From Limobrevibacterium gyesilva (GTDB lineage: Bacteria > Pseudomonadota > Alphaproteobacteria > Acetobacterales > Acetobacteraceae), in contig NZ_JAPDNT010000002.1 of assembly GCF_025989185.1 (NCBI RefSeq), positions 124,001 through 188,000 on the forward strand: DNA of 64,000 nucleotides, read 5' to 3'. Made by a program: the position numbers and the translations under genes. Shown here in pieces: positions 16,030 through 25,352 of this stretch. Below the pieces are notes generated by a model that was not told where the DNA came from, ran no database searches, and saw nothing but the letters and a program-made list of their open reading frames with translations. Position 1 is the first letter of the stretch; the number at the start of each line of letters is the position of its first letter.

Positions 16030-19000
16030 TCAGGCTGCCTTGGCCTGCCCGGCGATCCGGTTCAGGTTCTCGACCATGTCGCGCGCCATGCGCATCCGCT
16101 CAGCCACGTTCATCTCGCGCACGATCGCCAGTTTGTGGTCCGGGCGCAGCTTCACCAGGCCGCCCTTGCTGGAGAGCCAGGACACCAGCCCGGCGGGATT
16201 GCGGAAGGCGTTGCCGTGGAAGCCCAGCACCATGCCTTTCGGGCCGGCTTCCAGCTTCTCCACCCCGGCCTCACGGCAGGCGCGTTTCAGGGACACCACC
16301 TGCAGCAGGTTTTCCACCTCGTCCGGCAGTGGGCCGAAGCGGTCCACCAGCTCGGCCGCCATCGCCTCGGTCTCGGCATCGGAGGTGAGCGCGCCGATGC
16401 GGCGATAGAGCCCGAGGCGCACCGGCAGGTCGCGCACATAGGTCTCGGGGATCAGCACCGGCAGGCCGAGGCCGATATTCGGGGTCCAGTCGCGGTCGTC
16501 GGCGCGGCGGCGGCCCTTCTCGGCGCGCATTTCCGCCACCGCGTCCTCCAGCATCTGCTGGTAGAGCTCGATGCCGACCTCGCGGATATGGCCGCTCTGC
16601 TCGTCGCCCAGCAGGTTGCCGGCGCCGCGGATGTCGAGGTCGTGGCTGGCCAGCGTGAAGCCGGCGCCCAGGGCGTCCAGCGTCTGCATCACCGTCAGCC
16701 GCTTCTCGGCAGCCACCGACAGCCGGTGGTTGGGCGGCCAGGTCAGGTAGGCGTAGCCGCGCTGCTTGCCGCGGCCGACGCGCCCGCGCAGCTGGTAGAG
16801 CTGGCCGAGACCGAACATGTCGGCGCGGTGGATCACCAGCGTGTTCACCGCGGGCATGTCGAGCCCGCTTTCCACGATGTTGGTGGACAGGAGGATGTCG
16901 AACTTGCCGTCGCCGAACTCGGTCATGACGCGTTCGAGCTCGGTGGGCGCCAGGCGCCCGTGCGCCTGCACGGTGCGGGCTTCCGGCACGATCTCGGCGA
17001 GGCGCTCGGCCATGCGGCCGAGATCCTCGATGCGCGGAACCACGCAGAACACCTGGCCGCCGCGGAAGCGCTCGCGCTGCAAGGCCTCGCGGATCACCAC
17101 CGCGTCAAACGGCATGATGAAGGTGCGCACGGCGAGGCGATCGACCGGCGGGGTGGCGATGATGCTCATCTCGCGCACGCCGGTCAGCGCAAGCTGCAGG
17201 GTGCGCGGAATCGGGGTGGCGGTCAGCGTCAGCACGTGCATGTCGGCGCGCATGGCCTTCAGCTTCTCCTTGTGGGAGACGCCGAAATGCTGCTCCTCGT
17301 CGACGACGAGCAGGCTCAGCCCGGCGAAGGTCACGGCTTTCGACAGCAGCGCGTGGGTGCCGACGACGACGTTGATGGAGCCGTCGGCGAGGCCCTTGCG
17401 GACCTCGGCGGCTTCCTTGGCGGAGACCATGCGCGAGAGCTGGGCCACCTTCACCGGCAGGCCGGCGAAGCGGGCGGAGAACACGCGGAAATGCTGGCGG
17501 GCCAGCAGCGTGGTAGGCACCACCACCGCGACCTGGCCGCCGGACATGGCGGCGACGAAGGCGGCGCGCAGGGCCACCTCGGTCTTGCCGAAGCCCACGT
17601 CGCCGCAGATCAGCCGGTCCATCGGCCGGCCGCTGGCCAGGTCCTCCAGCACGTCGGCGATGGCGCGGGCCTGGTCCTCGGTCTCGGCGAAGGGGAAGCG
17701 GGCGCAGAACTCGTCCCAGGCGCCTTCCGGCGGCGCCATCACCTCGGCCTCGTGCAGCTTGCGGGCGGCGGCGACGCGGATGAGCTCGCTGGCCATGTCG
17801 CGGATGCGGCTCTTCATCCGCGCCTTGCGCGCCTGCCAGCCGGTGCCGCCGAGCTTGTCCAGCGACACGCCGGCGGTCTCGCTGCCGAAGCGCGACAGCA
17901 TCTCGATGTTCTCGACCGGCAGGAACAGCTTGTCGTCGCCGTCGTACAGCAGCCGCAGGCAGTCATGCGGCGCGCCGGTGACGGTCAGCGTCATCAGCCC
18001 GTCATAGCGGCCGATGCCGTGGTCCTGGTGCACGACCAGGTCGCCCTCGGCGATCTCGGTCGCCTCGGCGATGAACTGGTCGGCCCGCTTGCGCCGGCGC
18101 GGCGGGCGGCTGATCCGATCGCCCAGCAGATCCTGCTCGCTGACGAGGGCGACGCGATCGGCGACGAAGCCGCGCTCGATCCCCAGCGTGACCAGCGCGG
18201 CCGGCAGCTTCTGGGCATTCGCCCAGTCCTCGGCCGTGTCGGCCTGGAAGCCGTGCTCGCGCAGCAGGTTGGCCAGCCGCTCGCGCGAGCCGCGGGTCCA
18301 GGCGGCGACCACCAGGCGGCGGCCCTCGCCTTTCCAGCGTTCGGCCTGGGCGCGCAACTGGTCGAAGACATTTGTACCGGCGCCGCCGCCGGACTGGACG
18401 AAGACCGGGCCGGGCCGGCCACCGCCATCGATGCCCGGCGTGTCGTCGGGCCGGCCGAAGGGGCTGAACGCGAACAGCGGGCCACGGGACAGCATCGCGT
18501 CCCAGCCGGCGCGGTCCAGGTACAGCTTCTCCGGCGGCAGCGGCCGGTATGGGGTCTCGCCGTCGCGCGGCACCGCCTTGCGGGCGGCGTAGTGGTCGGC
18601 GACCATTTCCAGCCGGGCGGTCAGCACCTCCTCGGCCTGGTGGTCCAGGCTGACGGAGGCGCCGGGAAGATAGTCGGCCAGCGTCTCCATCGTGTCGTGG
18701 AACAGCGGCACCCAGTGCTCCATGCCGGGGTGGCGGCGGCCTTCGGAGATGGAGAGGTAGAGCGGGTCCTCGGCCGATTTAGCGCCGAACAGCTCGCGCC
18801 AGCCGGTGCGGAAGCGGGCGATGCTCGCCTTGTCCAGGAACACCTCGGACACCGGGCGCAGCACGAAGCGGTCGAGGGTCGCCGCACTGCGCTGGGTGGC
18901 GGGGTCGAAGCTGCGGATGGTCTCGATGGTGTCGCCGAACAGGTCCAGGCGCACGGGGTCGGCGGCGCCGGCGGGGAAGATGTCGATGATGCCGCCGCGG

Positions 19001-19461
19001 ACCGCGTATTCGCCGGGCTCCATCACGGTGCCGGCACGGCCGTAGCCGTTGGCTTCGAGGAAACGGGCAAGATCCTCGGGCTGCACGGTGCCGCCGACGG
19101 CGAGCGCGCGGCTGCTGCCCTGGAAGACGTGGCGCGGCGGGACGCGTTGCACCAGCGCGTTCACGGTGGTCAGGACGATGCGCTTGCCGGCGGATTTCTC
19201 CAGCAGGCGCGTGAGCGTGGCGATGCGCTCGGAAACCAGTTCGGGGTTCGGCGACACGCGGTCATAGGGAAGGCAGTCCCAGGCCGGGACGCGCAGCACT
19301 TCGATGTCCGGGGCGAAGAAGGACAGCGCCTCGGCCAGCCGGGCCATGCGGGCGTCGTCGCGGGTGGCATGCAGCAGCGGGCCGTCATGCTCGGCGGCAC
19401 GGCGGGCAAGCAGGACGGCGTCCCAGCCCTCGGGGGCGCCAAAGACGGTGACAGCACTCAT
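16030..19461 (-). CDS. mfd: Transcription-repair coupling factor Mfd
   Basis: 1143 residues, full length. It displaces stalled RNA polymerase and recruits UvrA to the template strand. N-terminal UvrB-like modules are followed by the polymerase-interacting domain (LVVHQDHGIGRYDGL near residue 480), then RecG-like helicase motifs: Walker A GDVGFGKTE at about 616-624, DEEQ box at about 720 and the TRG translocation motif (QLRGRVGRGKQRGYAYL). A C-terminal D7 domain closes the protein. Its ATG overlaps the sdhE stop by 4 bp (ATGA, 19458-19461), so the two form an operon. A 1110-codon open frame on the other strand is an antisense shadow. Confidence 0.97.
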   Translation of the reverse strand: MSAVTVFGAPEGWDAVLLARRAAEHDGPLLHATRDDARMARLAEALSFFAPDIEVLRVPAWDCLPYDRVSPNPELVSERIATLTRLLEKSAGKRIVLTTVNALVQRVPPRHVFQGSSRALAVGGTVQPEDLARFLEANGYGRAGTVMEPGEYAVRGGIIDIFPAGAADPVRLDLFGDTIETIRSFDPATQRSAATLDRFVLRPVSEVFLDKASIARFRTGWRELFGAKSAEDPLYLSISEGRRHPGMEHWVPLFHDTMETLADYLPGASVSLDHQAEEVLTARLEMVADHYAARKAVPRDGETPYRPLPPEKLYLDRAGWDAMLSRGPLFAFSPFGRPDDTPGIDGGGRPGPVFVQSGGGAGTNVFDQLRAQAERWKGEGRRLVVAAWTRGSRERLANLLREHGFQADTAEDWANAQKLPAALVTLGIERGFVADRVALVSEQDLLGDRISRPPRRRKRADQFIAEATEIAEGDLVVHQDHGIGRYDGLMTLTVTGAPHDCLRLLYDGDDKLFLPVENIEMLSRFGSETAGVSLDKLGGTGWQARKARMKSRIRDMASELIRVAAARKLHEAEVMAPPEGAWDEFCARFPFAETEDQARAIADVLEDLASGRPMDRLICGDVGFGKTEVALRAAFVAAMSGGQVAVVVPTTLLARQHFRVFSARFAGLPVKVAQLSRMVSAKEAAEVRKGLADGSINVVVGTHALLSKAVTFAGLSLLVVDEEQHFGVSHKEKLKAMRADMHVLTLTATPIPRTLQLALTGVREMSIIATPPVDRLAVRTFIMPFDAVVIREALQRERFRGGQVFCVVPRIEDLGRMAERLAEIVPEARTVQAHGRLAPTELERVMTEFGDGKFDILLSTNIVESGLDMPAVNTLVIHRADMFGLGQLYQLRGRVGRGKQRGYAYLTWPPNHRLSVAAEKRLTVMQTLDALGAGFTLASHDLDIRGAGNLLGDEQSGHIREVGIELYQQMLEDAVAEMRAEKGRRRADDRDWTPNIGLGLPVLIPETYVRDLPVRLGLYRRIGALTSDAETEAMAAELVDRFGPLPDEVENLLQVVSLKRACREAGVEKLEAGPKGMVLGFHGNAFRNPAGLVSWLSSKGGLVKLRPDHKLAIVREMNVAERMRMARDMVENLNRIAGQAKAA

Positions 19462-19784
19462 TCGTGAACGGCCCTTCCGGGCCGGTTCTTTCCGGCCCCG
19501 TCTTTTACGGCAACGTCGTTTCCGGCGGCATCCTTGATGGCCCGCAGCATCGGCGAATCGACCTCGGCGGGAATCGGGCGGCGGCCGGTCAGCCAGTCCG
19601 CCAGGTCGGCATCCGGCAATTCCATGACTTCTTCGAGCGCATCCATGTCCGCCTCGGTCAGGTCGTGCAGGCGCGCGGCGACGTAGCCGCCGATCAGCAG
19701 ATCGTTCTCGTGCGTGCCGCGGTGGGTGGCGCGAAACAGCAGCCTGCGCCGCCGCGTATCCGATGGGGAAACACTGTCTGACAT
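19458..19784 (-). CDS. sdhE: Succinate dehydrogenase assembly factor 2 family (SdhE/YgfY)
   Basis: 108 residues. SdhE promotes FAD attachment to SdhA. The family hallmark RGTHEND (RGxxE) and the helix bundle LTEADMDALEEVMELPDADLADWLTG are clear. The tail beyond residue 80 is charged and longer than usual. Start ATG at 19782-19784. Its coding start is back to back with recG; an in-frame recG ATG at 19783 even shares the CATG tetramer. The sdhE-mfd / recG arrangement is common in alphaproteobacteria. Confidence 0.9.
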   Translation of the reverse strand: MSDSVSPSDTRRRRLLFRATHRGTHENDLLIGGYVAARLHDLTEADMDALEEVMELPDADLADWLTGRRPIPAEVDSPMLRAIKDAAGNDVAVKDGAGKNRPGRAVHE

Positions 19785-19827
19785 GAGCGGGGTGTCATAT
19801 AGCGGTGCCCCCAATCAGTGTCAGCCC

Positions 19828-21873
19828 GTGGAACCCGATCCGCTCGTCCCGCTTTTCGCACCCCTGACCAGCCTGCGTGGCGTCGGCGAGGCCGTGGCCA
19901 AGCTGATCGCGCGCGCGGCGGGCGGGGAGCGCGTCATCGACCTGCTGTTCCACCTGCCGGAATCATACATCGACCGGCGGGAGCGGACGACCATCCGCGC
20001 CGCCCTGCCCGGCAAGCTGGCGACGCTGGAGGTGCAGGTGGTGCGGATCGAACCGCCGGCGACGGCGCGCCAGCCGACCAAGGTGTCGGTCACCGACGGC
20101 ACCGGCTTTGCCGATCTGGTGTTCTTCCAGCGGTTTCCTGCCGCCCGGCTGCCGGTGGGGGCGAAGGTGCTGATATCCGGGAAATTCGACGACCGCGGGC
20201 AGATGGTCCACCCCGACCACATCGCCCCCGCCGGCCAGCCGGCGCAATTCCCGGCGGTGGAGCCGGTGTGGCCGCTCACCGCCGGGCTGTTCGCCTGGCA
20301 TCTGCGCCGCCCCGTGGTCGACGCGCTGTCCCGCCTGCCGGCCTTGCCCGAATGGCACGATGCGGCGTTGCTGAAACGCGAGCGGTGGCCCGGGTTCACC
20401 GCCGCGCTGCGGGCGCTGCAGATGCCGGCCGAGCCCCCCTCCCCGGCCCTGCGCAAGCGCCTGGCCTATGACGAGCTGCTGGCCGGACAGGTGGCGCTGG
20501 CCGTGGTGCGCCGGCGCGTGCGCGACCGGCCCGGGCGCGCGCTCGCGGGCGACGACCGCCTGCGCCGGAAGGCCCTGGCCGCGTTCGGCCACAAGCTGAC
20601 GCCCACTCAGCGCGACGTGCTGGCCGAGATCGATGCCGATCTCGCGGCACCTCGGCGCATGCTGCGGCTGCTGCAGGGCGATGTGGGTGCGGGCAAGACG
20701 CTGGTGGCAATTCTCGCGATGCTGCGCGCGGTGGAGGCCGGGGCGCAGGCGGCGATCATGGCGCCCACGGAAATCCTGGCGCGCCAGCATCTGCGCACGC
20801 TGGAGCGGCTCTCGCCGGTGCCGGCGGCGCTGCTGACCGGGTCTGTCACCGGCAAGGCGCGCGCCCGCATCCTGGAGGGGCTGGCCGACGGCTCGCTGCC
20901 GATCGTGGTCGGCACCCATGCGCTGGTTCAGCAGGGCGTTGCGTTCAAGGACCTCGGGCTCGCGGTGATCGACGAGCAGCACCGCTTCGGCGTGGACCAG
21001 CGGCTGCTGCTGGGCAAGAAAGGCCTGGTGACGGACGTGCTGGTGATGACCGCCACCCCCATCCCGCGCACGCTGCTGCTGACCCATTGGGGCGAGATGC
21101 AGGTCAGCCGCCTGACCGGCAAGCCGGCCGGGCGGACGCCGGTGAAGACCACCCTGCACTCGCTCGCCACCCTGCCGGACGTGGTCGATGCCATCGCCCG
21201 CAAGCTCGATGAAGGGGCCCGCGTCTACTGGGTATGCCCGATGGTCAGCGAGAGCGAGGAGATCGATCTCGCTGCCGCCGAGGAGAGGTTCGCCACCCTG
21301 CATGCCCGCTTCGGCGCCGCCGTCGGGCTGGCGCATGGGCGGCAGGACAGCGCCGTGCGCGAGGCCGCCCTGGCCGATTTCGCCGCGGGCCGCACCCGCA
21401 TCCTGGTCGCGACCACGGTGATCGAAGTGGGGGTGGACGTGCCCGAGGCCAGCGTGATGGTGGTGGAGCACGCCGAGCGCTTCGGCCTGGCGCAGCTGCA
21501 CCAGCTGCGCGGGCGGGTGGGCCGGGGCGCCGCCGTCAGCTTCTGCCTGCTGCTGCACGATGACGGCCTGCAGGAAACGGCGCGGCGCCGGCTGACCCTG
21601 CTGCGCGACACCGATGACGGGTTCCGCATCGCCGACGAGGATTTCCGCCTGCGCGGTGGCGGCGACCTGCTGGGCACCCGCCAGTCCGGGCTGCCGGGCT
21701 GGCGGATCGCCGATCCGATCGAGCACGAGGGCCTGCTGCGCATGGCCGGCCGCGACGCCGAGCTGCTGCTGCAGAAGGACCCGCGGCTGACCGGCGAACG
21801 CGGGCGGGCGGTGCGGCTGCTGCTGCGGCTGTTCGACCGGACGGTGGCGTTCCGCACCTTGCACTCGGGTTAA
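19828..21873 (+). CDS. recG: ATP-dependent DNA helicase RecG
   Basis: 681 residues. It remodels stalled forks and Holliday junctions. N-terminal wedge/OB domain (PLTSLRGVGEAVAKL, then the VTDGTGFADLVFFQRF OB strands), Walker A GDVGAGKTL near residue 287, DEQH at about 380 (VIDEQHRFGVDQ), SAT-like TATPIPRTL, and the C-terminal QLRGRVGRG and DLLGTRQSG motifs are all present. I prefer GTG at 19828, which gives the family N-terminus; an ATG at 19783 would add 15 residues and overlap the sdhE start. Neither has a good ribosome site, so the start is uncertain. It is divergent from sdhE-mfd. Confidence 0.95.
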   Translation: MEPDPLVPLFAPLTSLRGVGEAVAKLIARAAGGERVIDLLFHLPESYIDRRERTTIRAALPGKLATLEVQVVRIEPPATARQPTKVSVTDGTGFADLVFFQRFPAARLPVGAKVLISGKFDDRGQMVHPDHIAPAGQPAQFPAVEPVWPLTAGLFAWHLRRPVVDALSRLPALPEWHDAALLKRERWPGFTAALRALQMPAEPPSPALRKRLAYDELLAGQVALAVVRRRVRDRPGRALAGDDRLRRKALAAFGHKLTPTQRDVLAEIDADLAAPRRMLRLLQGDVGAGKTLVAILAMLRAVEAGAQAAIMAPTEILARQHLRTLERLSPVPAALLTGSVTGKARARILEGLADGSLPIVVGTHALVQQGVAFKDLGLAVIDEQHRFGVDQRLLLGKKGLVTDVLVMTATPIPRTLLLTHWGEMQVSRLTGKPAGRTPVKTTLHSLATLPDVVDAIARKLDEGARVYWVCPMVSESEEIDLAAAEERFATLHARFGAAVGLAHGRQDSAVREAALADFAAGRTRILVATTVIEVGVDVPEASVMVVEHAERFGLAQLHQLRGRVGRGAAVSFCLLLHDDGLQETARRRLTLLRDTDDGFRIADEDFRLRGGGDLLGTRQSGLPGWRIADPIEHEGLLRMAGRDAELLLQKDPRLTGERGRAVRLLLRLFDRTVAFRTLHSG

Positions 21874-21972
21874 ACTCCGTTCATTGCGCCCCCATACACG
21901 GCCGCCCCGGGTTGCATTGTTCGGCAGTTACGTTATTCCGGCCACCCTGACGTGAATGCCGGGGGAGACACC

Positions 21973-22719
21973 GTGACAGGCCAGACTGAATCCCCTTTGA
22001 TCGAAATCGCGGGGCTGACCAAGCGGTTCGGCGCGTTCACCGCGGTCGACGACGTGTCGTTCAAGGTCGCGCGCGGCGAGGTGCTGGGCTTCCTGGGCCC
22101 GAACGGCGCCGGCAAGTCGACCACCATGCGCATGCTCGCAGGATTCATGACCCCCACCGCCGGGCGCGCCAGCATCTGCGGGCACGACGTGCAGGCGGAT
22201 GCGGTGGCGGCGCGCAAAATGCTGGGCTTCCTGCCCGAGGGCGCGCCCACCTATCCCGAAATGACCGTGCTGTCGTTCCTGAAATTCGTCGCCCGCATCC
22301 GCGGCTATTCCGGCGGCGAGCTGGCCGACCGGGTGGACCACGCGATCGGCCTGACCACGCTGGCCGGGGTGCGCATGCAGCCGGTGGAGACGCTGTCGAA
22401 GGGCTTCAAGCGCCGGGTGGGGCTCGCGCAGGCGCTGCTGCACGACCCGCCGGTGCTGGTGCTGGACGAGCCGACCGACGGGCTCGATCCCAACCAGAAG
22501 CATGAGGTGCGCACGCTGATCGCGCGCATGGCGCCCAGCAAGGCCATCGTCATCAGCACGCATATCCTCGAAGAGGTCGATGCCGTGTGCTCGCGCGCCA
22601 TCGTCATCGCCAATGGCCGCGTGGTCGCCGACGCGACGCCCGCCGAGCTGGCGAAGCGCCATCCCTCCGGCAAGCTGGACGACGTGTTCCGCGCCCTCAC
22701 CCAGCCGAAAGCAGCCTGA
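21973..22719 (+). CDS. ABC transporter ATP-binding protein (GldA-like)
   Basis: 248 residues with Walker A GPNGAGKST (about 42-50), Q-loop region (FLPEGAPTYPEMTV), signature LSKGFKRRVGL (about 140), Walker B LVLDEPTDGLDP (about 160) and the H-loop. It energises the permease encoded 1 bp downstream. The closest class is the GldA/CcmA-like ATPases that pair with GldF and GldG-type auxiliary proteins. GTG at 21973 is chosen: a strong GGGGGAG precedes it, whereas the upstream in-frame GTG (21952) has none. It is the first gene of a five-gene run (21973-26853) with gaps of 4 bp or less. Substrate unknown. Confidence 0.92.
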   Translation: MTGQTESPLIEIAGLTKRFGAFTAVDDVSFKVARGEVLGFLGPNGAGKSTTMRMLAGFMTPTAGRASICGHDVQADAVAARKMLGFLPEGAPTYPEMTVLSFLKFVARIRGYSGGELADRVDHAIGLTTLAGVRMQPVETLSKGFKRRVGLAQALLHDPPVLVLDEPTDGLDPNQKHEVRTLIARMAPSKAIVISTHILEEVDAVCSRAIVIANGRVVADATPAELAKRHPSGKLDDVFRALTQPKAA

Positions 22720-22720
22720 C

Positions 22721-23452
22721 ATGCGCAACACGCTGATCGTGGCCCGCCGGGAGCTCGGCGGGTATTTCGCCACCCCGGTGGCGGTGGTGTTCATCGTCAT
22801 CTTCCTGGCGTTGCAGGGTGTTCTGACCTTCAACCTCGGCAATTTCTTCGACCGCAACCAGGCCGACCTGGCGCCGTTCTTCAACTTCATCCCGTGGGTG
22901 TTCCTGCTGCTGGTGCCGGCGATCACCATGCGGCTGTGGGCGGAGGAGCGGCGGCTCGGCACGATCGAGCTGCTGTTGACCCTGCCGATCACCCAGGCCC
23001 AGGCGGTGGTGGGGAAGTTCCTGGCGGCCTGGGCGTTCTGCGCCATCGCGCTGCTGCTGACCTTTCCGTTCGTCATCACCGTGAACATCCTGGGCCGGCC
23101 CGACAACGGCGTGATCGCCACCGGCTATCTCGGCTCGCTGCTGGTGGCGGGGTCGTTCCTGTCGATCGGGGCCGCGCTGTCGGCGCTGACCAAGAACCAG
23201 GTGATCGCGTTCGTGCTGGCGGTGGCGGTGTGCTTCATCTTCGCCGTCGCGTCCTATCCGCTGGTGACCGACTTCCTGTCGCGCAATGCTCCGGTGCTGG
23301 CCGATGTTGCGCGCCGGCTGTCGGTGGCCGAGCGGTTCCAGTCCTTCACCCGCGGCGTGATCTCGCTGCGCGACCTCATCTTCTTCGCGTCCTTCATCGG
23401 GTTCTGGCTGTTCCTGAACACGGTGATCGTCGAGCATCGCAAGGCGGACTAA
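22721..23452 (+). CDS. ABC transporter permease (GldF-like)
   Basis: 243 residues with about six transmembrane segments. It starts with the ABC-2 type pattern RRELGGYFATPVAVVFIVIFL, typical of GldF-like permeases, followed by the cytoplasmic coupling element AEERRLGTIELLLTLPI. It forms the channel for the ATPase encoded just upstream (stop at 22719, this ATG at 22721). In Bacteroidetes GldA-GldF-GldG supports gliding. In proteobacteria these sets are widespread but of unknown substrate, possibly polysaccharide- or envelope-related (inference). Confidence 0.9.
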   Translation: MRNTLIVARRELGGYFATPVAVVFIVIFLALQGVLTFNLGNFFDRNQADLAPFFNFIPWVFLLLVPAITMRLWAEERRLGTIELLLTLPITQAQAVVGKFLAAWAFCAIALLLTFPFVITVNILGRPDNGVIATGYLGSLLVAGSFLSIGAALSALTKNQVIAFVLAVAVCFIFAVASYPLVTDFLSRNAPVLADVARRLSVAERFQSFTRGVISLRDLIFFASFIGFWLFLNTVIVEHRKAD

Positions 23453-23456
23453 GGCA

Positions 23457-25352
23457 ATGCGTCGTCTCTGGTTCTCGGTTCTGGGCGTGGTGGCCGTCGC
23501 GGCCATGCTGGTGGGCGTCAACATGCTGGCCGACACGCGGCTGGCCGGCGCGAAGCTCGATCTGACGCAGCAGCGGCTGTACACGCTGTCCAACGGCACG
23601 CGGAAGATCCTGGCCGACCTGAAGGAGCCGGTGACGCTGCGGCTCTATTATTCGCGCGCGCTGGGCAGCCGCATTCCCGTCTACGGCGCCTATGCCGACC
23701 GCGTGCAGGAGATGCTGCGCGAATACGCCGGCGTTTCCCAAGGGAAGGTGAAGCTGGAGTTCTACGACCCCGAGCCGTTCAGCGACACCGAGGACCGCGC
23801 CCTGGCTTACGGGCTGCAGGGCGTGCCCATCGATCAGTCCGGCGAGCAGGTCTATTTCGGCCTCGCCGCCAGCAACCTGCTGGACGACGAGCGGACGATC
23901 GCCTTCTTCCAGCCGGAGCGCGAACGCTTCCTGGAATACGACCTGACGCGGCTGATCTACGAATTGTCGAACCCGAAGCGCCCGGTGGTCGGCGTGATGT
24001 CGTCGCTGCCGCTGGATGGCGACCCGCGCATGATGATGATGCGTGGCCAGGGCGCGGGTGCGCCGTGGGTGTCGATGCTGCAACTGCGCCAGACCTTCGC
24101 GGTGAAGAACGTGCAGACGGATGCGCAGGTGATCGACCCGGACATCCAGGTGCTGCTGGTCGCCCAGGCGCAGAACCTGTCGGACAACGCGCTGTACGCC
24201 ATCGACCAGTTCGTCATGCGCGGCGGCCGGCTGATGGTGATGGTGGACCCGCACAGCGAGGCCCAGGCCGCCGCCCCCAGCCCGACCGGCCAGCCGCCGA
24301 GCGACACCTCCAGCAATCTCGCCAAGCTGTTCGACGCCTGGGGCATCACGTTCGATCCGAAGACGGTGGTGGGCGACCTGAACGGCGCGTGGCGCGTGCG
24401 CGCGAGCCCCGGCGACCGCGTGCAGGCGGTCGATTACGTGGCCTGGTTCAACATCCGCAACGGCGTGTCGCACGACGACCCCGCCACCGCCGACCTGACC
24501 CAGGTGACCGTCGCCTCGCCTGGCTTCATCGCGAAGAAGCCGGATGCGGACATCAGCTTCACGCCGCTGCTGAGCTCCAGCGACAAGTCCGGCACGCTTG
24601 CGGTCGACAAGGTCAAGAACTTCCCCGATCCCGCCAAGATCCTCGCCGAGTTCAAGCCGGAGGGAGGGCCGCGGGTGATCGCGGCGCGCGTGCGCGGCGT
24701 GCTGAAGTCGGCCTTCACCGGGCCGCCTGACCTGCCGAAGGACGCCAAGCGGCCGGACAACTTCCCCGCGTTCAAGGCGCAGACGGACGGGCCGGCGAAC
24801 ATGGTGGTGGTCGCGGATTCCGACATCCTCGCCGACCGCTACTGGGTACGCGTGCAGGAGTTCTTCGGCCAGCAGGACGCGGCGCCGTTCAGCGACAACG
24901 GCCCGTTCGTCGCCAACCTGGTCGGCACGCTTGCCGGCGGAGACGCGCTGATCGGGCTGCGCAGCCGCGGCTCCTCCCTGCGGCCGTTCGATCTGGTCGA
25001 GGGGATGCAGCGCGACGCCGAGGCCCGCTTCCGCCAGACAGAGCAGCAGTTGCAGACGCATCTGACCGATACGCAGAAGAAGCTGACGGAGCTGCGCACC
25101 GGCCGCGGCGAGGCGGGTGCGGCCGCAGTGATCACCGAGCAGCAGCGCGCAACCATCGACGACCTGCGCAAGGAGATCACGCAGACGCGGGTGAAGCTGC
25201 GCAACGTGCAGCTTGAGCTGCGCCGCGACATCTCGCGGCTGCAGAACGAGCTGCGCCTGTTCAACATCGCCATGGTTCCGGCGATCCTGGCGGTGCTGGC
25301 GATCGTGCTGGGATTTGTCCGGCGGCAGAAACGCGCGAGGGCCCGGGCATGA
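23457..25352 (+). CDS. GldG-like ABC auxiliary protein
   Basis: 631 residues. Membrane helix 1 lies at about 7-25. A large periplasmic part starts with LDLTQQRLYTLSNGTRKIL, the signature of the ABC-type uncharacterised auxiliary (GldG) family, and runs to about 520. A coiled coil (about 520-600, TEQQLQTHLTDTQKKLTEL and following) leads to a C-terminal helix (IAMVPAILAVLAIVLGFV) ending in RRQKRARARA. The extracytoplasmic domain presumably handles the substrate of the ABC pair. It overlaps the DUF4340 gene by 4 bp (ATGA at 25349-25352). Confidence 0.88.
   Translation: MRRLWFSVLGVVAVAAMLVGVNMLADTRLAGAKLDLTQQRLYTLSNGTRKILADLKEPVTLRLYYSRALGSRIPVYGAYADRVQEMLREYAGVSQGKVKLEFYDPEPFSDTEDRALAYGLQGVPIDQSGEQVYFGLAASNLLDDERTIAFFQPERERFLEYDLTRLIYELSNPKRPVVGVMSSLPLDGDPRMMMMRGQGAGAPWVSMLQLRQTFAVKNVQTDAQVIDPDIQVLLVAQAQNLSDNALYAIDQFVMRGGRLMVMVDPHSEAQAAAPSPTGQPPSDTSSNLAKLFDAWGITFDPKTVVGDLNGAWRVRASPGDRVQAVDYVAWFNIRNGVSHDDPATADLTQVTVASPGFIAKKPDADISFTPLLSSSDKSGTLAVDKVKNFPDPAKILAEFKPEGGPRVIAARVRGVLKSAFTGPPDLPKDAKRPDNFPAFKAQTDGPANMVVVADSDILADRYWVRVQEFFGQQDAAPFSDNGPFVANLVGTLAGGDALIGLRSRGSSLRPFDLVEGMQRDAEARFRQTEQQLQTHLTDTQKKLTELRTGRGEAGAAAVITEQQRATIDDLRKEITQTRVKLRNVQLELRRDISRLQNELRLFNIAMVPAILAVLAIVLGFVRRQKRARARA

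Noticed and set aside
16135-19467. 1110-codon plus-strand frame opposite mfd
   Set aside because: It mirrors the mfd helicase gene and its translation is His/Gln/Ala-rich with no domain. Mfd on the other strand is unambiguous.
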